DNA of 6,442 nt from an uncultured Lachnospiraceae bacterium (GTDB lineage: Bacteria > Bacillota > Clostridia > Lachnospirales > Lachnospiraceae): positions 1-6,442 of the forward strand of contig CAOKHR010000146.1 of NCBI GenBank assembly GCA_948468325.1, read 5' to 3'. The notes under the pieces were generated by a model, which was not told where the DNA came from, searched no databases, and was given only the letters and a program-made list of their open reading frames with translations. Shown piece by piece: positions 1 to 3,519 of the stretch. Each line of letters begins with the position of its first letter. Positions within the stretch are counted from its first letter, which is position 1. The position numbers were made by a program, and so were the translations under genes.

Positions 1-1
1 C

Positions 2-976
2 TGTCCGCACTGCGGCAAACCGGCAAAGCGCGAGACAAATACGATGCCCCAGTGGGCGGGATCTTCGTGGTATTTCCTCCGCTATGTCGACAGCAAAAAT
101 GAGAAAGAACTTGTCAGCAGAGAAAAAGCAGATACCTATCTGCCGGTAGATATGTATATTGGCGGTGTGGAGCATGCCGTACTGCATCTGCTTTATTCCA
201 GATTCTATACGAAGTTTTTATATGACATCGGAGTAGTGGATTTTGACGAACCATTTACCAAGCTGTTCAATCAGGGTATGATTACCGGCAAAAACGGCAT
301 TAAAATGAGTAAATCCAAAGGAAATGTCGTGTCTCCGGATGATCTGGTAAGAGATTACGGCTGTGATTCCCTGCGTCTGTATGAGCTTTTTGTAGGCCCG
401 CCGGAGCTGGATTCCGAGTGGGATGACAGAGGAATTGACGGCGTATACCGTTTTATTTCCAGATTCTGGAATCTCGTGATGGACAACAAAGAAAAAGACG
501 TAAAAGAGACAAAGGAACTGATTAAAATCCGCAATAAACTGGTGTATGACATTACTGCAAGACTGGAAAATTTCAGCTTAAATACCGTGATTTCCGGATT
601 TATGGAATACAACAACAAACTGATTGATTTGTCCAAAAAAAGCGGCGTAGACAAAGAGACATTGAAAATGTTTATACAGCTTTTAGCGCCTTTTGCACCT
701 CATATCAGCGAAGAACTCTGGAGCGAACTGGGCAATACGGATTCTGTATTCCATACCGGCTGGCCGTCATACGATGAGAAAGCAATGGAAGATGATGAAA
801 TAGAAATTGCCGTACAAATCAAAGGCAAGACAAAAGCAACGGTTACACTCCCGAAAGATTGTGCAAAGGAGGAAGCAATCAAAAAAGGCAGGGAAGCGCT
901 TGGCGACAAACTTTGCGGAGAAATCGTACGGGAGATTTACGTGCCGGGCAGAATTATTAATATTGTGGTGAAATAA
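2..976 (+). CDS. leuS: Leucyl-tRNA synthetase, C-terminal part (5' end outside window)
   Basis: Class I aminoacyl-tRNA synthetase that charges tRNA-Leu with leucine in the cytoplasm. The reading frame is open from base 2, so the N-terminal part (Rossmann fold with HIGH motif, most of the editing domain) lies outside the window; about 324 of the usual ~800 residues are seen. The visible part begins with a CPHCG stretch followed by ETNTMPQWAGSSWYFLRY, a LeuRS hallmark at the return to the catalytic core. The ATP-binding KMSKS loop is intact (bases 302-316, followed by KGNVVSPDDLV). The helical anticodon-binding domain follows (FVGPPELDSEWDD, then LLAPFAPHISEELW), and the small C-terminal domain reads EIAVQIKGKTKATVTLP and ends VPGRIINIVVK. 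The frame is uninterrupted to TAA. An ATG at base 44 is an internal methionine, not the start. A strong hairpin follows 7 bp after the stop. Identification is firm; only the missing 5' end limits the annotation. Confidence 0.97.
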   Translation, partial: CPHCGKPAKRETNTMPQWAGSSWYFLRYVDSKNEKELVSREKADTYLPVDMYIGGVEHAVLHLLYSRFYTKFLYDIGVVDFDEPFTKLFNQGMITGKNGIKMSKSKGNVVSPDDLVRDYGCDSLRLYELFVGPPELDSEWDDRGIDGVYRFISRFWNLVMDNKEKDVKETKELIKIRNKLVYDITARLENFSLNTVISGFMEYNNKLIDLSKKSGVDKETLKMFIQLLAPFAPHISEELWSELGNTDSVFHTGWPSYDEKAMEDDEIEIAVQIKGKTKATVTLPKDCAKEEAIKKGREALGDKLCGEIVREIYVPGRIINIVVK

Positions 977-983
977 AAAAACT

Positions 984-1035
984 GACGTCCCTGATTTTAG
1001 CATGCAGAATGCAAATTCAGGGACGTCTTTTATTT
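984..1035. terminator. Bidirectional intrinsic terminator between leuS and the 92-aa gene
   Basis: A perfect 11-bp inverted repeat (GACGTCCCTGA at 984-994 with TCAGGGACGTC at 1017-1027) is followed by TTTTATTT on the plus strand. It is preceded by AAAAAAA, which gives a U-tract on the minus strand. The loop can pair further (TTT 996-998 with AAA 1013-1015, GCAT 1000-1003 with ATGC 1009-1012). It lies between two converging genes and should stop transcripts from both. Confidence 0.93.
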
Positions 1036-1038
1036 CAG

Positions 1039-1317
1039 CTATTTTTTCATTGTCCGCATTAACATTAAAAGCTGATCGGCTTTTCTCTGTTCCTCGGGCG
1101 TCATATTTTGTTTTAAAATTTCGATAATTAAATCTGTTTCGCTTGGCGTAAACTGGATGCCTTCCTGCTTTGCATTGTTGACTGCGCCCATCACCATTTT
1201 GGACATTTCCTGTGCGTTGCCGGATTTATTCTGTGCAGCAAATTTCATAAGAAAATCTATTTTCTCCGGCGAAATATTTGCAAAATTTGCATTATTTTTT
1301 AAAAAATCATAATCCAT
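1039..1317 (-). CDS. Small helical protein of unknown function, 92 aa
   Basis: Not recognised as a named family. The protein is predicted to be almost wholly helical, with no signal peptide, membrane segment or cysteine, so it is probably cytoplasmic. It is rich in Met, Lys, Gln and Asn. After an N-terminal stretch (NISPEKIDFLMKFAAQN, residues ~14-30) comes a polar linker and then a C-terminal helix pair with TPSETDLIIEILKQN (57-71) and TPEEQRKADQLLMLM (73-87). The ATG start is supported by a GAAAGGAA ribosome site upstream. It is the second gene of a two-gene operon: only 26 bp separate it from the 117-aa gene, with no terminator between. Its C terminus resembles that of this neighbour (TPxEQxxxDxxL at residues 73-84 here and 87-98 there), so the two may be distant paralogues. 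Coding is supported by the ribosome site, operon spacing and the shared terminator; the function is unknown. Confidence 0.8.
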   Translation of the reverse strand: MDYDFLKNNANFANISPEKIDFLMKFAAQNKSGNAQEMSKMVMGAVNNAKQEGIQFTPSETDLIIEILKQNMTPEEQRKADQLLMLMRTMKK

Positions 1318-1343
1318 AATTCATACATTCCTTTCTCATTTTT

Positions 1344-1697
1344 TTATTCAGGAGCCGGCGTATGTACAAAAGCGTCGTAAGAGGAAAACATCTGGAACGC
1401 CGTAAGCATAGTGTCGATGGAATCCTGTTCTGCCGGTGTGCAGAATTTCTTTATATCGTTTAACAGCTGCATTCTTTTTTCGGCAGGATCATCTGTAGAA
1501 CACATACTTAATGAAACCGGTTCTTCGTTAAACAGTGAAGCAACATTCCGCAGTTCCAGAAATTTGACTATAATTGCAAAAGTTTTCTGCCGGTTTCCTT
1601 CTATGTAGGGGATAATCGTTTTTAATATTTGTATATTTCTGGACTGTGTTTCAATATCAAACGTAGTAGGCGTATATTCGCATTGTTCCTGTTCCAT
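1344..1697 (-). CDS. Small helical protein of unknown function, 117 aa
   Basis: Not recognised as a named family. Predicted soluble and mainly helical: a polar N terminus, then RNIQILKTIIPYIEGNRQKTFAIIVKFLELRNVASLF (residues ~20-56), which looks like two amphipathic helices, a variable loop, and QLLNDIKKFCTPAEQDSIDTMLTAFQMF (77-104). The last part aligns by eye with the end of the 92-aa protein encoded next (TPxEQxxxDxxL). Three cysteines (6, 66, 86) show no metal-binding spacing. The start is supported by AAAGGA seven bases before ATG. It is first in the two-gene minus-strand operon and diverges from the 54-aa gene across a 98-bp gap, where I see no convincing promoter for either direction. 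The two proteins may act together, but that is inferred only from pairing and similarity. Confidence 0.8.
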   Translation of the reverse strand: MEQEQCEYTPTTFDIETQSRNIQILKTIIPYIEGNRQKTFAIIVKFLELRNVASLFNEEPVSLSMCSTDDPAEKRMQLLNDIKKFCTPAEQDSIDTMLTAFQMFSSYDAFVHTPAPE

Positions 1698-1795
1698 AAA
1701 AATCCTTTTTTATTTAAAATATGATGATGGATTCCGATGTATGACAGAACAGAATCGTTATTTTTGCATATATTGATGAAAAAGAGGTAATTATT

Positions 1796-1960
1796 GTGGG
1801 ACGTCTGGTCATTGACGGAGATGAAATTTATGAACTGGATGAAGAATGTTTAAAAGAAAAGCGGAAAAAGGAATCCGCCGCAAGACATTCCTGTGCAAGA
1901 GAAAAAAATGATTGGCTCAGGGCGGGAGCAGAGGAACAAAAACAGCAGAAACATTGGTAA
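1796..1960 (+). CDS. Small charged protein, 54 aa, GTG start
   Basis: A short ORF with GTG start, encoding MGRLVIDGDEIYELDEECL, then a very charged Lys/Arg/Glu helix (KEKRKKESAARHSCAREKND) and a Gln/Lys-rich tail ending KHW. The start is supported by AGAGGT (core GAGG at 1784-1787), 8 bases before GTG. The frame runs open further upstream but has no ATG there. A rho-independent terminator begins exactly at the stop codon, which supports a real transcript end. The beginning (LVIDGxxxYExDEEC) resembles short hypothetical proteins that I recall from Lachnospiraceae, a recollection not checked here. Two cysteines, no signal peptide or membrane segment, probably cytoplasmic. Function unknown. Confidence 0.65.
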   Translation: MGRLVIDGDEIYELDEECLKEKRKKESAARHSCAREKNDWLRAGAEEQKQQKHW

Positions 1961-1991
1961 CCATGCAGAGCAATCACTCTGCATGGTTTTT
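1959..1991. terminator. Bidirectional terminator shared by the 54-aa gene and the PHP phosphatase gene
   Basis: A perfect 12-bp inverted repeat (AACCATGCAGAG at 1959-1970 with CTCTGCATGGTT at 1977-1988) with a 6-base loop, followed by a T-run through 1991 on the plus strand. It starts within the TAA of the 54-aa gene. On the minus strand the phosphatase stop codon (1974-1976) lies in the loop, and the last codons (HFKNHAE) are encoded by the right arm and T-run. Termination on the minus strand is weaker, because few A residues precede 1959. Confidence 0.88.
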
Positions 1992-2702
1992 GAAGTGAAT
2001 AAAATTATATAATTTTTCCACATCCGTATTGAGTATCAGTTTTTCATCAAAACAGATTTCCTCCAGAAGTTTCTGCGCTTCGGAAAATTCACCGACCAGC
2101 GACGGATCATGAGCGTCGGAACTGACAATTACCGGTGATTGATATTCCATACAAAGCTTTAGCATTGTTTTATAGTTGTCCACGCAGTTCAGCCGTTTTT
2201 TCTTCCTGCGAAATGTATTGTTGTTGACTTCCAGCGCGACATGATATTTTTTTGCAGCCTGTACCAGCAATTCATAATCCAAAGGCGTATGGTCATCATC
2301 CGGATGGGAAATAAAAAACACCTTTTCATTTTTCATGCATGAAATCACATTTTCCGTATTTTTCTTTCTTCCTTCATCGTGATAGCATTGCTCGTGGATT
2401 CCTGCAATTGCATAATCCAAACGATCAATATATTTCTGTTCCAGAGACAGGGAACCATCATTTAAAACGTTGATTTCGCAGCCATGGATGATTCCTACCC
2501 CATACAATTGACGGGGAACGACATAGAGCGTAGAAAAATAAATTGGCTCCACTGTGCCGGGAATGCCGGGCGCATGCTCGCTGATGCCTAAAAGTTTCAG
2601 ATTTTTTTCGCTTGCTGTCTGCGCCATTTCCCGAATGGTGCCATAAGCATGTCCGCTTGCTAACGTATGCGTATGAATATCTAATACAAAATTCTGTTTC
2701 AT
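1974..2702 (-). CDS. PHP-domain metal-dependent phosphatase, YcdX type, 242 aa
   Basis: A cytoplasmic hydrolase of the PHP (polymerase and histidinol phosphatase) superfamily, a distorted TIM barrel with a trinuclear metal centre; the natural phosphorylated substrate is not known. Candidate ligands are all present: DIHTHT (H10, H12), GHAYG (H18), SEHAPGIPGT (H43), GCEIN (E76), AGIHE (H103), SHPDDD (H133) and SSDAHD (D196, H198). As I recall the E. coli YcdX site, this is the full set in the same order and nearly the same spacing; LEVNNNTF (157-164) is also typical. The length of 242 matches the ~245 aa of the family. The frame continues 21 codons upstream to an ATG at 2765, but GGAGG (2708-2712) lies 5 bases before the ATG at 2702, and the upstream ATG sits only ~8 bases from the expected transcription start, so 2702 is preferred. 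A consensus promoter of its own precedes it, although it also follows the XRE gene on the same strand. Confidence 0.93.
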   Translation of the reverse strand: MKQNFVLDIHTHTLASGHAYGTIREMAQTASEKNLKLLGISEHAPGIPGTVEPIYFSTLYVVPRQLYGVGIIHGCEINVLNDGSLSLEQKYIDRLDYAIAGIHEQCYHDEGRKKNTENVISCMKNEKVFFISHPDDDHTPLDYELLVQAAKKYHVALEVNNNTFRRKKKRLNCVDNYKTMLKLCMEYQSPVIVSSDAHDPSLVGEFSEAQKLLEEICFDEKLILNTDVEKLYNFIHFKNHAE

Positions 2703-2779
2703 ATTTTCCTCCATTTCTCGTTTCGGATTCTCTCCGATGCGGCAGCTTTTGCTCTTATGCGGCATTAAAAATTGCGCAG

Positions 2780-2808
2780 ATTATAAATCATGAAAATCCA
2801 TTTGTCAA
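2780..2808 (-). promoter_or_regulatory. Perfect sigma-A promoter for the PHP phosphatase gene
   Basis: Read on the minus strand, TTGACA (2803-2808) and TATAAT (2780-2785) are both exact consensus hexamers separated by exactly 17 bases. Transcription should begin near 2773, giving a ~71-base leader to the chosen ATG at 2702. The promoter lies entirely in the 124-bp gap after the XRE gene, so the phosphatase can be expressed independently of the regulator. I see no operator-like repeat over it. Confidence 0.88.
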
Positions 2809-2826
2809 GAACCTTTGTAAAGTCTG

Positions 2827-3093
2827 TTACTTTCCTTCAAAATTCGATTCTCTTACAATTGAAAACATTTCATATAAATCCAGTTTCAAAACCTCTGAAA
2901 AAGCCAGCAGTTCATAGTCTGCAACGAAACGCTCCTGTTTTTCAATCCGGCTGATGACTTTTTGTGAAAATTCAATATTTCTTAACTGCATTTTGATTGC
3001 CAGTTCTTCCTGAGAAAGCTTTTGTTTTAACCGGGCTTCCCTGATTTTGGTTCCGACGATATTTGCTTTTCCTTCATAATGATAAATCTTCAA
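2827..3093 (-). CDS. XRE-family helix-turn-helix transcriptional regulator, 88 aa, TTG start
   Basis: A small DNA-binding protein of the Cro/CI (XRE) type. The HTH domain spans about residues 13-77: IREARLKQKLSQEELAIKM forms helices 1-2, and SQKVISRIE (43-51) is the recognition helix. The turn between them is longer than in phage repressors (QLRNIEF, 36-42), a form common in small clostridial XRE proteins. Helices 4-5 follow in ADYELLAFSEVLKLDLYEMF. There is only a ~10-residue tail, so no sensor, protease or dimerisation domain is present; it resembles an autonomous repressor. The start is TTG at 3093: AGGAGG (3102-3107) lies 8 bases upstream, the codon before TTG is a TGA stop, and the nearby GTG is out of frame and soon terminated. 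Two operator-like repeats upstream (3156-3173, 3204-3221) are its likely sites, suggesting control of itself and of the divergent promoter. Confidence 0.92.
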   Translation of the reverse strand: MKIYHYEGKANIVGTKIREARLKQKLSQEELAIKMQLRNIEFSQKVISRIEKQERFVADYELLAFSEVLKLDLYEMFSIVRESNFEGK

Positions 3094-3101
3094 TCACAAT
3101 A

Positions 3102-3107
3102 CCTCCT
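3102..3107 (-). promoter_or_regulatory. Ribosome binding site that decides the TTG start of the XRE gene
   Basis: AGGAGG on the minus strand, 8 bases before TTG. It is a full-consensus site beside a weak start codon. The other possible starts nearby (GTG and an upstream TTG in other frames) run into stop codons at once, so this site fixes the start. Confidence 0.85.
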
Positions 3108-3135
3108 GTGTTTAAAAATGTTTTTGTTTGACATT

Positions 3136-3164
3136 AGCATAGAGAAAATATTCGTTTACCTTAA
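3136..3164 (-). promoter_or_regulatory. Weak candidate promoter of the XRE gene
   Basis: On the minus strand TTAAGG (3159-3164) and TATGCT (3136-3141) are 17 bases apart, a poor match to consensus. The -35 part would lie within the left operator element, which would fit autorepression. It is proposed mainly because some promoter must lie here; other placements are possible. Confidence 0.25.
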
Positions 3165-3173
3165 AGATGACTA
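3156..3173. promoter_or_regulatory. Left operator-like element
   Basis: TTACCTTAAAGATGACTA. The first 15 bases form an imperfect palindrome around a central A (TTACCTT against TCATCTT on the other strand, 5 of 7 positions), as expected for a dimeric HTH repressor. It sits two bases before the -35 hexamer of the strong rightward promoter. The neighbouring XRE protein is the likely binder, by proximity. Confidence 0.6.
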
Positions 3174-3175
3174 TA

Positions 3176-3204
3176 TTGACAGTAAAAATTTGAAATAGTA
3201 TAAT
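3176..3204 (+). promoter_or_regulatory. Perfect sigma-A promoter, rightward
   Basis: TTGACA (3176-3181), 17 bases, TATAAT (3199-3204), all exact consensus. Transcription should start near 3211. The -10 hexamer shares its last base with the right operator element, and the left element lies just before the -35, so a bound repressor would cover both sides. The transcript would contain the 42-codon ORF and may continue to the LRR gene at 3520. Confidence 0.88.
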
Positions 3205-3221
3205 TACCCTAAAGATGACTA
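3204..3221. promoter_or_regulatory. Right operator-like element over the transcription start
   Basis: TTACCCTAAAGATGACTA, differing from the left element at one base and lying exactly 48 bp from it. It covers the end of the -10 hexamer and the expected transcription start, the classical place for a repressor to block RNA polymerase. Its ATGAC also supplies the ATG of the 42-codon ORF. Confidence 0.62.
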
Positions 3222-3343
3222 AAAAAATCCAACGCTTAAATGGAGAAAAAGAAGTCATAAAGGATTTTTCGCAGCGTATCCGAAAGGATTTTGTTTGTCA
3301 CATTGGGAAATTCGAAAGCGGGAAAGACAGGATTGATGAATGA
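3215..3343 (+). CDS. Possible 42-aa peptide behind the operator, nearly leaderless
   Basis: ATG to TGA, 43 codons, giving a basic N terminus MTKKIQRLNGEKEVIKDFSQ and ending GKFESGKDRIDE. It is the first ORF after the perfect promoter, but its ATG would lie only about 4 bases from the expected transcription start, so no ribosome site is possible unless transcription starts earlier, for example from the left TTGACA. The product has no signal peptide or membrane segment, and I recognise no family. It could be a true leaderless small gene, a relic of a gene that the repressor once controlled, or chance. Confidence 0.25.
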   Translation: MTKKIQRLNGEKEVIKDFSQRIRKDFVCHIGKFESGKDRIDE

Positions 3344-3462
3344 ATTTTTCGAGAGAGGGGAGTGAGATTGTGGGCGTGAAAGTCAGATGTTGGAATTTTT
3401 TTCATTGTAGTTTCGGATCAGAAATTCTCTAGAATAGTGTCCTGGTAGAGTTGCATTCCCTT

Positions 3463-3496
3463 TTTTAGGAACAAACACAAATTTGTATTATAACAA
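3463..3496 (+). promoter_or_regulatory. Possible promoter and palindromes before the LRR gene
   Basis: A TATTAT hexamer (3486-3491), overlapping TATAAC (3489-3494), could serve as -10 for the LRR gene, but no good -35 is found 16-18 bases upstream. The perfect 10-bp palindrome ACAAATTTGT (3477-3486) and the near-palindrome TTGTATTATAACAA (3483-3496) overlap here and could be a regulator site. Support is weak. Confidence 0.3.
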
Positions 3497-3519
3497 TAAG
3501 AAAGAGAGGATTTAAAAAA

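Larger units (their letters stand above)
3128..3223 (+). repeat. Two tandem 48-bp promoter-operator units
   Basis: Units 3128-3175 and 3176-3223 agree at about two thirds of positions. Identity is concentrated at both ends: TTGACA opens each unit, and an 18-base element (17/18 identical) lies at the same offset in each. The middle, which would hold the -10 region, has diverged: the second unit has TATAAT at the proper place, the first has TTCGTT. This looks like an old duplication in which only one copy keeps a full promoter. Confidence 0.7.
3094..3519. other. 426-bp intergenic region between the divergent XRE and LRR genes
   Basis: This stretch has no confident gene. Its left part (3128-3223) carries two tandem promoter-operator units. 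The middle (3215-3343) holds one weak ORF of 42 codons. The part from 3344 to 3450 shows nothing I can assign: a purine-rich run around 3351-3374 and a 20-codon GTG ORF behind it that I do not call. The right end (3460-3519) carries a possible promoter, two overlapping short palindromes and the ribosome site of the LRR gene. No terminator hairpin is visible anywhere in it, so a transcript from the strong promoter at 3176 could run into the LRR gene, giving it a ~300-base leader. Confidence 0.75.

Noticed and set aside
44..976. An independent 310-aa gene starting at ATG 44.
   Set aside because: The frame is open to the window edge and the upstream codons (CPHCGKPAKRETNT) are normal LeuRS sequence, so this is an internal methionine.
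3128..3154. A second rightward promoter using the first TTGACA (3128-3133).
   Set aside because: At 17 bases the hexamer is TTCGTT, and the better TATTCG needs a 15-base spacer. It may be a decayed promoter copy, so it is described only as part of the duplicated unit.
3094..3343. Toxin-antitoxin or phage immunity module made of the XRE gene and the divergent promoter.
   Set aside because: No toxin, integrase, excisionase or attachment site is visible, and the XRE gene is followed by an ordinary phosphatase gene. The 42-codon ORF is too weak to serve as partner.
3371..3433. A 20-codon ORF with GTG start behind a purine-rich GGGGAG stretch.
   Set aside because: Too short, no recognisable product, and the purine run alone is not enough to support translation.
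3421..3470. A riboswitch or terminator leader before the LRR gene.
   Set aside because: Only short 4-5 bp complementary pieces (for example ATTCT/AGAAT and TTCC/GGAA) are seen, with no stable hairpin plus T-run and no known aptamer motif.
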